NCBI GenBank assembly: GCA_016803235.1
Contig: JADCLI010000009.1
Coordinates: 62,001 to 126,000 of the forward strand
DNA from: Pimelobacter simplex
GTDB lineage: Bacteria; Actinomycetota; Actinomycetes; Propionibacteriales; Nocardioidaceae
DNA: 64,000 bases
Direction of reading: 5' to 3'
Below, in pieces: positions 1-10,869 of this stretch (within the stretch, counting starts at the first letter, position 1; every line of letters starts with the position of its first letter). The translations under genes were made by a program, and so were the position numbers. Below the pieces are notes generated by a model. It saw only the letters and a program-made list of their open reading frames with translations, was not told the origin of the DNA and ran no database searches.

Positions 1-1
1 C

Positions 2-145
2 ATCGGCGGCGTCACGCTCAAGGTCACCGACGACTTCGAGCTCGGCGGCATCGCCCTCGGCACGATCCTCGTCATCGTCTTCTTCCACCTCGTGAAGGGA
101 CGCACCGCCGACGCCACATCGGGAGAGGTGACCAAGAGGCTGTGA
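2..145 (+). CDS. C-terminal end of a nucleobase permease (NCS2-like), partial
   Basis: Only the last 47 codons are inside the window. They read as a hydrophobic segment (GTILVIVFFHLV) followed by a short charged cytoplasmic tail ending TKRL, which fits the last helix of a multi-pass transporter. The assignment to the NCS2 uracil/xanthine permease family is an inference from this tail and from the catabolic genes that follow. The stop TGA overlaps the GTG start of the next gene, so it is almost certainly the upstream member of the same operon, supplying substrate to it. Another transporter family cannot be excluded from so short a piece. Confidence 0.5.
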   Translation: MGGVTLKVTDDFELGGIALGTILVIVFFHLVKGRTADATSGEVTKRL

Positions 146-1004
146 AGCCCGCACCGTTCGACTACGTCCGGCCGGGGACCCTGGAGGAAGCCCTCCAGGC
201 CCTGGCCGGGCACCCGGAGGCCAAGGTCCTCGCCGGAGGACAGAGCCTCGTCCCCCTCCTCTCGATGCGGCTCGCCGCGCCGGCGGTGCTGGTCGACATC
301 AACGACCTGCCGGGCCTGGACCACGTCCGGGTCAGCGCCGACGGCGTCCGGGTCGGCGCCCTCGCCCGGCACGCCGCGGTCCTGCGTGACCCCGACGTCG
401 CGCGGGTGCAGCCGCTGGTCCCGCTCGCGCTGGCCAACGTCGCGCACGCGACCATCCGCAACCGCGGCACCACCGTCGGCTCGCTGGTCCACGCCGATGC
501 GGCGGCCGAGATGCCGATGGTGCTGCGGCTGCTGGACGGCTCCCTCGACGTCGTCGGACCCGGCGGGCGTCGTACGATCCCGGTCGCGGAGCTGTACGTC
601 GGCCCGCTCGAGTCCAGCCTCCACCACGACGAGATCGCGGTCGAGGCGTTCTTCCCGGCGCTGGCCCCGCACACCGGGGTCGCGTTCGAGGAGATCGCCC
701 GCCGCCACGGCGACTACGCCATGTGCGGCGTCGCGGCCGTCGTCACCGTCGAGGGCGACCGGGTGGTGAAGGCATCGGCCGGCTACCTCTCCGTCTCCGA
801 CATCCCGACCGTGGTCGACCTGACCGAGGCGCTCGACGGCTCGATCAGCGACGCGTCGCTCGCCGCGGCTGCCGAGGCCGCGCTGGAGCAACTCGACCCG
901 GAGACCGACATCCACGCGACGGCCGACTACCGCGCGCACCTCGCGAGGGTGCTGACCGCGCGGGTCGTGACCGCCGCCTACGAGAACGCACGCGAGGAGA
1001 AGGC

Positions 1005-1008
<4 letters not shown>
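142..1008 (+). CDS. Molybdenum hydroxylase FAD-binding (CoxM-like) subunit
   Basis: 288 residues, the normal length for the medium subunit of xanthine dehydrogenase/CO dehydrogenase-type enzymes. The FAD-binding signatures are present: AGGQSLVPLLSMR near residue 31 and TIRNRGTTVGSLVHADAAAE near residue 104. The C-terminal part matches the CO_deh_flav_C domain. It would pass electrons from the 2Fe-2S subunit via FAD to an acceptor. The GTG start overlaps the permease stop (GTGA), and its own TGA overlaps the next GTG start, so the genes are translationally coupled. Substrate cannot be read from this subunit; context suggests an N-heterocycle. Confidence 0.9.
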
Positions 1009-1504
<496 letters not shown>

Positions 1505-1508
<4 letters not shown>

Positions 1509-3886
1509 CCACCCGGATGATGGGCGCGAAGGTCCAGCGCGTCGAGGACGACCGGCTCGTGCGCGGCACGGGACGGTACGTCGACGACGTGGCCCCCGAC
1601 GCCCTGCACGCCGCGGTCCTGCGCAGCCCCCACGCGCACGCGCGGATCGTGTCGATCGACGTCGACGCCGTCCTCGACGTCGAGGGCGTGCACGCGGTGT
1701 GGACCCACGAGGACCTCGAGGGCGCGATGGCGGACCCCCTGCCGCTGCTCATCCCGCACCCGACGCTGACCCACGGCCGCACGCAGTACGCGCTGGCGAA
1801 GGACGAGGTCAACTACGTCGGCGAGGCCATCGCGTTCGTCGTCGCCGACGACCGGTACGTCGCCGAGGACGCCCTCGCCCGGATCGTGGTCGAGTACGAG
1901 CTGCTGCCCGCCGTGGTCGGCATCGAGGCCGCTCGCTCGGGCGCGAACCTCGTCCACGACGACGTCCCCGGCAACGTGGCGGCCCGGATGGAGCAGTCCA
2001 ACGGCGACGCCGCGGCCGCCATCGCCGCCGCGCCCCACACGCTCTCCCTCGACCTGCACATCGAGCGCAGCGCCTGCATGCCGATGGAGGGCCGCGGCAC
2101 CGTCGCGCGCTGGGACCCCGACCAGGGGCGGCTGCAGGTGTGGACCTCCACCCAGACCTCGACCGGCGTGCGCGCCGCGGTGGCGGCCAAGCTCGGCCTC
2201 GACCTCGGCCAGGTCGACGTCATCACGCCCGACGTGGGCGGCGGCTTCGGCGTCAAGATCGTGCACCCGTGGCCCGAGGAGCTGCTCGTCCCGCTCGCCG
2301 CGCAGAGGCTCGGCACGGCCGTGAAGTTCACCGAGGACCGCCGCGAGCACTTCATCTCCTCGGCCCACGAGCGGGCCCAGGTGCACCACGTCGAGGTCGG
2401 CTTCGACGACGAGGGCCGGGTGCTCGGCCTCGACGTGCGGTTCTGGCACGACCACGGCGCGTACACGCCGTACGGACTGATCGTCCCGATCATCACCTCC
2501 ACGCAGCTGCTCGGGCCCTACAAGCCGGGCGCGTACCACGTGCAGTTCGACTCGCTCTACACGAACACCGTGATCGTCACGCCGTACCGCGGTGCCGGGC
2601 GGCCGCAGGGCTGCTTCGTGATGGAGCGGACCATGGACGCGATCGCGGCCGAGCTGGGTCTCGACCGGGCCGACGTCCGCGCCGCGAACTTCATCCAGCC
2701 CGACGAGTTCCCCTACGACCAGGGCCTGATCTTCCAGGACGGTCGCGAGCTGAAGTACGACTCCGGCGACTACCCGGCGATGCTCGACAAGATCAAGGAG
2801 CTCGTCGACTGGGACGGCTTCGAGTCCTTCCGCGCCGAGAAGGCCGCGGAGGGCAAGCGGGTCGGCCTCGGCCTGGCCTGCTACGTCGAGGGCACCGGCG
2901 TCGGCCCCTACGAGGGTGCGCACGTGCACATCGAGACCTCCGGCAAGGTGAAGGTCGCCACCGGCCTGACCTCACAGGGCCAGGGCCACCAGACCGCGTT
3001 CGCGCAGATCGTCGCCGACGAGCTCGGCGTGCGCTTCGAGGACGTCGAGATCACCACCGGCGACACCCGCCGGATGCCGTACGCCGTGGGCACCTTCGCC
3101 TCGCGCGCCGCGGTGATGAGCGGCTCGGCCATCCACCTCGCCGCCAAGCGGGCCAAGGAGAAGGCGCTGCGGATCGCCGCCGACGCGCTCGAGGCCGACG
3201 TCGACGACCTCGAGATCGTCGACGGCGTCGTCAGCGTCAAGGGCACCGACTCGTCGATCCCGCTGGGCACGGTCGCGGTGCTGTCCAACCCGCTGCGCTA
3301 CGCCTTCGACGAGGCGTCCAAGGCGGCCACGCAGTTCAACGTGGGCGACCCGACGAAGCCGCCGGTGGCCGAGGACGACGAGCCTGGCCTGGAGGGCAAG
3401 GACTTCTACTCGCCGCCGCGCTCGACCTTCGCCTCCGGCATGCACGCCGTGATCGTCGAGACCGACGTGGAGACCGCGGAGATCCGGATCCTCAAGTACG
3501 CCGTGGTCCACGACTGCGGGCACCTGATCAACCCGATGATCGTCGAGGGCCAGATCCACGGCGGCGTCGCGCAGGGTGTCGGTGGCGCACTCTACGAGCG
3601 GATGGCGTACGACGAGTCCGGCCAGCTGCTCAACGCGTCCTTCATGGACTTCCTGATGCCCTACGTCACCGAGGTGCCGACCAGCATCGAGATCGACCAC
3701 CTCGAGACACCGTCCCCGCTCAACCCGCTCGGCATCAAGGGTGCCGGCGAGGCCGGCGTGATCCCCGGATCCGCTGCCTTCGCCGCCGCCATCGAGGACG
3801 CCGAGCGGCTTCCCATCACCGCCATGCCCATCTCGCCGTCGGAGCTGTTCGCGCTCCGCCAGGCCCACGCACAGGAGCCGAAGTGA
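1505..3886 (+). CDS. Molybdenum hydroxylase catalytic (molybdopterin, CoxL-like) subunit
   Basis: 793 residues. The large subunit binds the molybdopterin cofactor and hydroxylates the substrate using water as oxygen source. Visible signatures are GGGFGVKI in the Mo-pterin domain, PYRGAGRPQG at the active-site loop, and GIKGAGEAGVIPG near the C-terminus containing the family's catalytic Glu. The active-site loop lacks the Cys of true form I CO dehydrogenase (CSFR), so this is a xanthine dehydrogenase/form II-type hydroxylase of unknown substrate. The ATG overlaps the CoxS-like stop (ATGA). With the permease and barbiturase-family gene nearby, a pyrimidine or other N-heterocycle dehydrogenase is a reasonable inference. 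Confidence 0.92.
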
Positions 3887-4515
3887 AGATCTCCGGTCAG
3901 AACACCATCGCCGCGCCCGTCGAGAAGGTCTGGGAGGCGATCCTCGACCCGCGGGTGCTGGTCGCGACCATCCCCGGCTGCGAGCAGCTCGAGGCCACCG
4001 GCGAGAACGCCTACGCGATGACGGTCAGCGCCGGCGTCGCGGCGATCAAGGGGACCTACTCGGGCTCCTGCGTGCTCGAGGACCTGCGGGCCGGCGACGG
4101 GCTGACCATGAAGCTCAAGGGCGCCGGTGCGCCCGGCACCATCGACGCGACGGTGCTGGTGACCTTCAAGGACGACGGCGGCCAGACCGTCCTGTCGTAC
4201 GACGCCGACGCGGTCGTCGGCGGCATGATCGGCGGCGTCGGCCAGCGGATGCTGACCAGCGTCTCGCGCCGGATGGCAGCCGAGTTCTTCGGCAACGTCG
4301 AGAAGGTCATCGCGGGCGGCCTGCCCGCTGCCACCGCCGGTGGTGCTCCGGTCGAGACGGTGTCGGCCGACGGGGCGCCGGTCTTCGCGGCTCCGGCCAA
4401 GGCGTCGTCGGTCCCGTCCGTGGGCGGCGAGTCGTTCCTGATGGGCGTCGCGGTCGGCGGCGGGCTCGTGCTCGCCGGCGTGATCGTGGGCGGGCTGCTG
4501 GGCCGTCGGCGATGA
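3883..4515 (+). CDS. CoxG-like SRPBCC protein with C-terminal membrane anchor
   Basis: 210 residues. The first 145 or so form an SRPBCC/CoxG domain (VKISGQNTIAAPVEKVWEAI at the start, then the PGC segment). A low-complexity Ala/Pro/Val linker follows, then a transmembrane segment (VGGGLVLAGVIVGGLL) ending in GRRR. Family members accompany molybdenum hydroxylases, and CoxG is thought to anchor the enzyme at the cytoplasmic membrane or pass electrons to the quinone pool. The GTG start overlaps the CoxL-like stop. A paralogue at 18235 serves the second hydroxylase operon. Confidence 0.87.
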   Translation: MKISGQNTIAAPVEKVWEAILDPRVLVATIPGCEQLEATGENAYAMTVSAGVAAIKGTYSGSCVLEDLRAGDGLTMKLKGAGAPGTIDATVLVTFKDDGGQTVLSYDADAVVGGMIGGVGQRMLTSVSRRMAAEFFGNVEKVIAGGLPAATAGGAPVETVSADGAPVFAAPAKASSVPSVGGESFLMGVAVGGGLVLAGVIVGGLLGRRR

Positions 4516-5912
4516 CCTCGGCCACCTCGCTGTCGGTCGACTCGACCGCACGCGACCAGGCGGCCGCCGTACGACGCCGCGAGATCTCCGCGCGGGAGCT
4601 CCTCGACCTGCACCTCGAGCGGATCGCCGAGCGCAACCCCCGGCTCAACGCGATCGTCTCCCTCGACGAGTCGCGGGCCCGGGCCGGGGCGCTGGCCGCG
4701 GACGAGGCGCTCGCGTCCGGCGCCGAGGTCGGGCCGCTGCACGGCCTGCCGTTCGCGTTCAAGGACACCCATGCGGTGGGTGGTTGGCGCACGACGTACG
4801 GCTCCGCGGTGATGGCCGACAACGTGCCCGCGCAGGACGAGCTCATCGTCGAGCGGGTGCGCTCGGCGGGTGCCTTCACGATCGGCAAGACCAACGTGCC
4901 GGAGTTCGCGGCCGGGTCGCACACCTTCAACCGGGTCTTCGGCACCACGCTCAACCCCATCGACCCCACGCGCTCCGCGGGCGGGTCCAGCGGGGGAGCG
5001 GCCTGCGCCCTGGCAGCGGGCATGGTCCCGCTCGCCGACGGCTCCGACATGGGCGGCTCGCTGCGCAACCCGGCGTCCTTCTGCGGTGTGGTCGGGATGC
5101 GGCCCAGCCTCGGGCGGGTGCCCGAGTGGCCGCTCTACAACCAGTGGGAGACCACCTCGGTCGGCGGCCCGATGGCCCGCAACGTGGGGGACCTCGCGCT
5201 GCTGCTGTCCGTCATGGCGGGCCCGGACCCGCGGGCGCCGCAGGCCCTGGGCACGCCGGGCGCCACGTTCGCGGCACCGGTGGCGGCGTCGTTGGCCGGG
5301 CTGAGGGTCGCGCTCAGCGTGGACCTCGGCGGGGCGCTCGACGTCGACCACGAGGTGGCGGCCGTGGTCGAGTCCGCCGGTCGGGCCTTGGCCGGCGCCG
5401 GGGCGGTCGTCGCCTCGGCGTACCCGGACCTCTCGCTCGCCGAGGACACCTTCCGCACCCTGCGCGCCTGGCACTTCCAGGCCAAGCTCGGCTCGTTGCT
5501 CGCCGCGCATCCCGACGACTTCAAGCCGTCGCTCGCCGACAACATCCGGCTGGGTGAGACCCTCACGGGCGCCGACGTCGCGCGTGCGTACGGCCAGCGG
5601 ACCGCGCTGTCGGAGACGATGCGGCTGTTCTTCGGCGACCACGACGTGCTCGTGCTGCCCGTCTCCCAGGTCCCGCCCTTCCCGGCCGACCAGGAGTTCC
5701 CGACCGAGATCAACGGCAAGCCGATGGCGACCTACCTCGACTGGATGAGGTCGGCGTACTTCATCACCGTCACCGGCTGCCCCGCGATCTCGGTCCCCTT
5801 CGGCACGACTGCCGACGGCCTCCCGGTCGGTGTCCAGCTGGTCGCTCGGCACGGTGCCGACCTGCAGTTGCTCGAGGTCGCCCTGGCCGTCGAGGAGCTG
5901 GCTGCTCGCTGA
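4512..5912 (+). CDS. Amidase signature family enzyme
   Basis: 466 residues, full length for the family. The Ser-Ser-Lys catalytic triad is visible: Lys in FAFKDTHAVGG near residue 81, the cis-Ser and nucleophile Ser in GGSSGGAACALAAGMVPLADGS DMGGSLRNP between residues 157 and 187. It would hydrolyse a linear or cyclic amide. It is coupled to the hydroxylase operon by an ATGA overlap, so it probably acts on a product of the same pathway; a ureidomalonase-like or carbamoyl-amidase role is a guess from context. The end of the gene is followed by a large inverted repeat. Confidence 0.88.
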   Translation: MTSATSLSVDSTARDQAAAVRRREISARELLDLHLERIAERNPRLNAIVSLDESRARAGALAADEALASGAEVGPLHGLPFAFKDTHAVGGWRTTYGSAVMADNVPAQDELIVERVRSAGAFTIGKTNVPEFAAGSHTFNRVFGTTLNPIDPTRSAGGSSGGAACALAAGMVPLADGSDMGGSLRNPASFCGVVGMRPSLGRVPEWPLYNQWETTSVGGPMARNVGDLALLLSVMAGPDPRAPQALGTPGATFAAPVAASLAGLRVALSVDLGGALDVDHEVAAVVESAGRALAGAGAVVASAYPDLSLAEDTFRTLRAWHFQAKLGSLLAAHPDDFKPSLADNIRLGETLTGADVARAYGQRTALSETMRLFFGDHDVLVLPVSQVPPFPADQEFPTEINGKPMATYLDWMRSAYFITVTGCPAISVPFGTTADGLPVGVQLVARHGADLQLLEVALAVEELAAR

Positions 5913-5959
5913 CGGCAACATCTGCCCACGATCGGGCGATCCATCGGCAGATGATGCCG
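5913..5959. repeat. Near-perfect 14-bp inverted repeat between amidase and hyuA
   Basis: The arms are CGGCAACATCTGCC (5913-5926) and GGCAGATGATGCCG (5946-5959), complementary at 13 of 14 positions with a 19-base spacer. It begins directly after the amidase stop and ends 36 bases before the hyuA start. It could terminate the upstream transcript or be an operator for the downstream one. No T-tract follows, which slightly favours an operator. Confidence 0.55.
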
Positions 5960-5995
5960 TCGTGCAGCGCGACGTGGCTCACTTGAATGTGAGTC

Positions 5996-8074
5996 ATGAC
6001 AGCGAGGCGGATCAGGATCGGCATCGACACGGGCGGCACGTTCACCGACGTCGTTGCCTTCGACGAGGACAGCGGTGAGGTCGTCACCACCAAGACCCCC
6101 AGCACGCCGGGGAACCCGGCCGACGGGTTCCTGGCGGGCATCGACAAGGTGCTCGGGATCGCGGGGGCGGAGTTCGACGACGTCGTCGCCGTCAGCCACG
6201 GCACCACGGTCGCGACCAACCAGCTCCTCGAGGGCAAGGTGGACGCGCTGGGATTCATCACCACCGAGGGCTACGAGGCGATGCTCGAGATCGCCCGCCA
6301 GTCGGTGCCGGACGGCTACGGCAACTCCTACTTCTGGGTCAAGCCCGACCGGATCGTGCCCCGCGACCTGGTCAAGGGCGTCGGCGGCCGGCTCGACTTC
6401 ACCGGTGCGCAGATCCGCCCGTTCGACGAGGACAAGGCCCGCGAGGTCGCCCGCTGGTTCAAGGCGAAGGGCATCGACACCCTCGGTGTCTGCTTCCTGC
6501 ACGCCTACGCCAACCCGGCGCACGAGGAGCGGATGCGCGAGATCATCGCCGAGGAGCACCCCGACGCGGTGGTCTCCATCTCCAGCGAGGTGCTGCGCGA
6601 GTACCGCGAGTACGAGCGCTCGATGACCACGCTGGTCGACGCGGCGGTCAAGCCGAAGCTGAGCCGCTACGTCAACAACATCAAGGACCGGCTCGCGACC
6701 CAGAGCGGCCGGACCATCCCGTTCTACGTGATGAAGTCCAACGGCGGCGTGCTCTCGGCCGACGAGGTCGTGCACCAGCCGATCACCACCGTCCTCTCCG
6801 GCCCGGCGGCCGGCGCCCTCGGCGCCGCGCTGATCGCCAAGGTCGCCGGCTTCGACAAGGTGCTCACCTCCGACGGCGGCGGCACGTCGACCGACGTCTC
6901 GGTCGTCATCGACGGCGACCCGACGCTGACCACCGAGGGCAGCGTGGCCGTGTACCCGTCCAAGATCCCGATGATCGACGTCGTCACCGTCGGTGCGGGT
7001 GGCGGCTCGATCGCCTGGCTCTCGCCCGAGGGCACCCTCAAGGTCGGCCCCCACTCGGCCGGCGCCGACCCGGGCCCGATCTGCTACCGCAAGGGCGGGG
7101 CCGAGGTCACCATCACCGACGCGCACGTCTTCCTCGGCCGGATCCCTCCCCACCTGCTCGGTGGCGAGATCCCGCTCGACGTCGACGCGGCGAGCGCCGC
7201 GATCCAGCAGCTGGCCGGCAAGCTCGGCATCTCGGCGGAGGCCTGCGCGACCGGCATCCTGGAGATCTCCGCGTGGAACCAGGCCAATGCGCTGCGCCAG
7301 GTCACCGTCAAGCGCGGGCTCGACGTCCGCGACTTCACCCTCACCACGTTCGGTGGCTCCGGCTCCCTGCTGCTGTGCCGGCTGATGGACATCCTCAACG
7401 TCCCGACCGTGCTGGTCCCGCCCAACCCGGGCAACGTCTCCGCGTTCGGTCTGCTGACGGTGGACGTCAAGAACGACTACGTGCAGACCCACGTCGCGCT
7501 CCAGGAGAACCTGGACCCGGCCGACCTGCAGCGGGAGTACGACGTCCTGACCGCCCGCGCCGCCGAGGCGCTGAGCAAGGAGGGCTTCGCGGAGGCCGAC
7601 CACGTCTTCGTGCGGACCGCCGACGTGCGCTACTTCGGCCAGGCCTTCGAGGTGCGGGTCGGCGTACCGGACGGCCCGATCACCGAGGACACCCTCGCCA
7701 CCGTGGCCGACCGCTTCCATGCCGAGCACCGGGTGCTCTACGGCTACGACTTCTCCGGCGACGCGTCGCAGCAGGTCGAGGTCGTCAACCTGCGCGTGTC
7801 CGGCGTCGGCCCGATCAAGCGGCCCGAGATCCTGCGCGCCGACGGCGCCAAGCCGGAGCCCCGGCAGACGGGCTCGCGCTCGATCTGCTTCGACGCCGAT
7901 GCCGGGTACGTCGAGACGCCGGTCTTCTGGCGCACCGACCTGCCCGCCGGCCAGGTGCTCACCGGCCCGGTGATCATCGAGGAGTTCGGCTCCACCGTGC
8001 CCATCCACCCCGGCTTCACGGCCCGGGTCGACGACTACGCCAACATCATCGTGACGCGCTCGGAGGAGAGCTGA
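5996..8074 (+). CDS. hyuA: Hydantoinase/oxoprolinase family subunit A
   Basis: 692 residues. The N-terminal phosphate-binding motif IGIDTGGTFTDVVAFDE and the later DGGGTSTDVSVV are those of the ASKHA-fold HyuA family. These enzymes use ATP to activate a ring carbonyl (5-oxoproline, hydantoins, N-methylhydantoin) or to carboxylate ketones, together with HyuB. HyuB follows after one base, so the pair is expressed together. Upstream is a short gap with a TTGAAT-like -10 seven to eight bases from the ATG, suggesting its own promoter. Substrate is unknown; context favours a cyclic ureide or imide. Confidence 0.9.
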   Translation: MTARRIRIGIDTGGTFTDVVAFDEDSGEVVTTKTPSTPGNPADGFLAGIDKVLGIAGAEFDDVVAVSHGTTVATNQLLEGKVDALGFITTEGYEAMLEIARQSVPDGYGNSYFWVKPDRIVPRDLVKGVGGRLDFTGAQIRPFDEDKAREVARWFKAKGIDTLGVCFLHAYANPAHEERMREIIAEEHPDAVVSISSEVLREYREYERSMTTLVDAAVKPKLSRYVNNIKDRLATQSGRTIPFYVMKSNGGVLSADEVVHQPITTVLSGPAAGALGAALIAKVAGFDKVLTSDGGGTSTDVSVVIDGDPTLTTEGSVAVYPSKIPMIDVVTVGAGGGSIAWLSPEGTLKVGPHSAGADPGPICYRKGGAEVTITDAHVFLGRIPPHLLGGEIPLDVDAASAAIQQLAGKLGISAEACATGILEISAWNQANALRQVTVKRGLDVRDFTLTTFGGSGSLLLCRLMDILNVPTVLVPPNPGNVSAFGLLTVDVKNDYVQTHVALQENLDPADLQREYDVLTARAAEALSKEGFAEADHVFVRTADVRYFGQAFEVRVGVPDGPITEDTLATVADRFHAEHRVLYGYDFSGDASQQVEVVNLRVSGVGPIKRPEILRADGAKPEPRQTGSRSICFDADAGYVETPVFWRTDLPAGQVLTGPVIIEEFGSTVPIHPGFTARVDDYANIIVTRSEES

Positions 8075-8075
8075 C

Positions 8076-10079
8076 ATGTGCCTGAGCTGCCAGACCGCCT
8101 CGGTCCAGAACCCGACCGCGCCCCGCACCTTCACCCACGACGGTGACATCACCTCGCGCCGTGCGCCGACCGACTTCCCGTTCGGGACGCTGACCGGCGA
8201 CGCCGGCCGCAGCGCCGACCCGGTGCTCGTCGAGATCGTCCAGGGCTCGCTCGCCGCGGTCGAGCACGAGGTCGAGACCGCCATCGCGCGCACCTCCCGC
8301 AGCCCGATGATCCGCGACGCCCACGACTTCCGCGCGGGCATCCACGACCGCCTGCTGCGCAAGCTCACCGGACGCTCCTACTCCGCGCTCGTGCACCCGG
8401 TCGCCCGGGACTTCCCGATCGAGGAGATGCAGGAGGGGGACGTCTTCTTCCACAACGACGTCTACCTCTCCGAGGGCGGCATCGGCCACCTCCCCGACCT
8501 GTGCGTCACCGTCCCGGTGTTCGCCGGGCCGGAGGGTGAGCGCCGGGTCGTCGGCTTCATCCAGGCCTTCGGCCACCACGACGACATCGGCGGCGCCGTC
8601 CCCGGCTCGATGCCCTCGCACGCCACCAGCGTGTTCGAGGAGGGCCTCGCGGTGCCCCCGATCAAGCTGTGGGACGCCGGCGTCCCCAACCGGGCGGCGC
8701 TGCGGATCATGACCCGCAACTCGCGGATGCCCGAGTCGCTGGCCGCCGACCTCGACGCCGAGTGCTCGGCCTGCCTGATGGGCGCGCGACGCCTGGGCGA
8801 GCTCTTCGACCGCTACGGCATCGAGACCGTCGAGGCGTGCTTCGACGCGATCATCGACCGCTCCACCGAGACCTACCGCCGCGAGATCCTCTCCAAGATC
8901 CCGGTCGGCACCTGGACCTGGGAGGACTACGCCGAGCACGACGGCGTCGACGACCCGCAGCTGCACACGCAGCGGATCACGCTGACCCGGACCGCGGCCG
9001 AGGACCCCGAGGGGGAGCGGCTGATCCTGGACTTCGCCGGTACCAGCCCGCAGGCGAAGGGCCCGATCAACCACTGCGGCGACTACTCCGACGGCGTCTT
9101 CCTCAAGAAGTGGCTCGCGCCGATCCTGCGCAACCTCGCCGACACCCCCGAGCGGATGGCCGAGCTGGACGTCAACGAGGGCGTGGTGCCGCTGATCGAG
9201 ATGCGGTTCCCGCCGCCGGGCACGCTGCTGACGCCGGTCTTCCCGGCGCCGACGAACGCGCGCACCTTCGTGATCCTGCGCCTGCTCGGCGTGCTGGCCG
9301 GCGTGATCGCCAAGGCGGTCGACGGCAAGATGCCCGCCGACCAGGAGACGATCCGCTACACCGGTGTCTACGGCGAGGACCTCGAGGGCCGCTCGTACCT
9401 CATGCGCGAGGTGCTCGGCGGTGGCTCCGGCGGGCGCTACTACGCCGACGGCGAGGACACCATCCACGTCGTCCCGGACTCGCGGAACCTCCCCACCGAG
9501 TTCACCGAGTCGCGCTTCCCGTTCGTGGTCGAGTCGCTCGGCCTGGCCATGGACTCCGGCGGCGCCGGCCGGTTCCGCGGCGGCCTGGGCTACGAGAAGC
9601 ACATCCGGATGCTCAAGGACGCCAACTTCATGTCCATCGCCGACCGCTCGATCCTCGCCTGCTGGGGCGTCAAGGGCGGCAAGGCCGGCAAGCCGTTCCA
9701 GGTCACCATCGACCCGGGCGGTCCCAACGAGCGCGAGGTCGACGCCCTCGCCGACGCCGAGCCGGTCGTGGCGGGGGAGACCATCCGGATCCGCACCACC
9801 GGCGGTGGCGGCTGGGGCAACCCGCTCGAGCGTGACCCTGCCCTGGTCGTGCGCGACGTCGTGTGGCGCAAGGTCTCGCCGGAGGCGGCGCTCGCCGACT
9901 ACGGCGTGGTCCTCACCGGCTCGCTCGACGACGACACCCTCGGGCACGACGCCGACGCCACCGCCGCCGAGCGGGCCTCCCGCCCGGCGCCGGCCGACGA
10001 CGACGCCTTCTTCGACCGCGGCCCCGGCTACGGCGTGCTCGCCGGTGGCGCGGCCGCCGCCGCGGTGGACGTGCTCTGA
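8076..10079 (+). CDS. hyuB: Hydantoinase/oxoprolinase family subunit B
   Basis: 667 residues, slightly longer than typical HyuB (about 550-600) because of a 50-residue N-terminal extension starting MCLSCQTASVQNP and a variable C-terminal tail rich in Ala and Asp. Core family segments are visible: EIVQGSLAAVEHEVETAIARTSRSPMIRD-like start region, the FFHNDVYLSEGGIGHLPD region and GGGSGGRYYADGED. It is the partner that performs hydrolysis of the HyuA-activated substrate. The two N-terminal cysteines (residues 2 and 5) are unusual and might bind a metal; this is speculation. Confidence 0.9.
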   Translation: MCLSCQTASVQNPTAPRTFTHDGDITSRRAPTDFPFGTLTGDAGRSADPVLVEIVQGSLAAVEHEVETAIARTSRSPMIRDAHDFRAGIHDRLLRKLTGRSYSALVHPVARDFPIEEMQEGDVFFHNDVYLSEGGIGHLPDLCVTVPVFAGPEGERRVVGFIQAFGHHDDIGGAVPGSMPSHATSVFEEGLAVPPIKLWDAGVPNRAALRIMTRNSRMPESLAADLDAECSACLMGARRLGELFDRYGIETVEACFDAIIDRSTETYRREILSKIPVGTWTWEDYAEHDGVDDPQLHTQRITLTRTAAEDPEGERLILDFAGTSPQAKGPINHCGDYSDGVFLKKWLAPILRNLADTPERMAELDVNEGVVPLIEMRFPPPGTLLTPVFPAPTNARTFVILRLLGVLAGVIAKAVDGKMPADQETIRYTGVYGEDLEGRSYLMREVLGGGSGGRYYADGEDTIHVVPDSRNLPTEFTESRFPFVVESLGLAMDSGGAGRFRGGLGYEKHIRMLKDANFMSIADRSILACWGVKGGKAGKPFQVTIDPGGPNEREVDALADAEPVVAGETIRIRTTGGGGWGNPLERDPALVVRDVVWRKVSPEAALADYGVVLTGSLDDDTLGHDADATAAERASRPAPADDDAFFDRGPGYGVLAGGAAAAAVDVL

Positions 10080-10099
10080 GGAAGCACGAGGAGCACACG

Positions 10100-10864
10100 A
10101 TGAAGGTCGCGATCCTCGGGGGATCCGGCAAGACCGGTCGCGCCGTCGGCGCGGCCCTGGCCCAGGCGGGCGTGGCGACACGCCCCCTGGGCCGGGCCGC
10201 GTTCGACGACCTGCCGGCCGCCCTGGCCGGCGCGGACGCCGTGCACGTGATCGCCCCCAACCTCCACGCCGACGAGCCGGCCTACGTCGCCGCGGTGCTC
10301 GCCGCCGCCACCGAGGTCGGCGTGGGCCGGGTGAGCTACCACTCGGTCGCCTCGCCGTACGTCCCCGCCATGCCGCACCACCTCGGCAAGGCCGTCTCGG
10401 AGGACCTGGTCCGCCGCTCCGGCCTGGCCTGGACGATCGTCCAGCCCTGCGCCTACGTGCAGAACCTGCTCCCGGCGCTGCGGTCGGGCTCCCTGGACGT
10501 GCCGTACTCCGTCGACACCCCCTTCGGGATGGTCGACCTCCAGGACGTCGCCGCCGCGACCGCGGTCGTGCTCACCGGCGACGCGCACGTCGGTGCGACC
10601 TACGAGCTCGGCGGACCCGCCCTGGTCAGCATCGCGGACGTGGCCGCGGCCGCCGGGGTCGCCGCCCGCCGGGTGTCCGCCGGGGACGACGTGCACCCGT
10701 GGCTGCGGGCGATGTTCGACTACTACGACGACCACGGCCTGCCCACCGGCGGTGTCCCGCTGGCCGCGCTGCTCGGTCGCCGGCCGGCGTCGGTCGCCGA
10801 GGTGGTCGCCCGCGAGCTCCCCACCGATCCGGCCACCGATCCCGGCGCCGGTCCCGCGGTGTGA
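10100..10864 (+). CDS. NmrA/NAD(P)-binding Rossmann protein
   Basis: 254 residues. The N-terminal glycine-rich nucleotide motif is ILGGSGKTGRAVGAAL (residues 4-19), typical of atypical short-chain dehydrogenases of the NmrA group. A conserved YHSVASPYVPAMPHHLGK-like segment near residue 80 and WTIVQP near residue 113 also fit that group. Such proteins can be reductases, isomerases or redox sensors. It lies 20 bases after hyuB with a GAGGAGC ribosome site, so it belongs to the same transcript. Its exact reaction is unknown. Confidence 0.8.
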   Translation: MKVAILGGSGKTGRAVGAALAQAGVATRPLGRAAFDDLPAALAGADAVHVIAPNLHADEPAYVAAVLAAATEVGVGRVSYHSVASPYVPAMPHHLGKAVSEDLVRRSGLAWTIVQPCAYVQNLLPALRSGSLDVPYSVDTPFGMVDLQDVAAATAVVLTGDAHVGATYELGGPALVSIADVAAAAGVAARRVSAGDDVHPWLRAMFDYYDDHGLPTGGVPLAALLGRRPASVAEVVARELPTDPATDPGAGPAV

Positions 10865-10869
10865 GAGCC

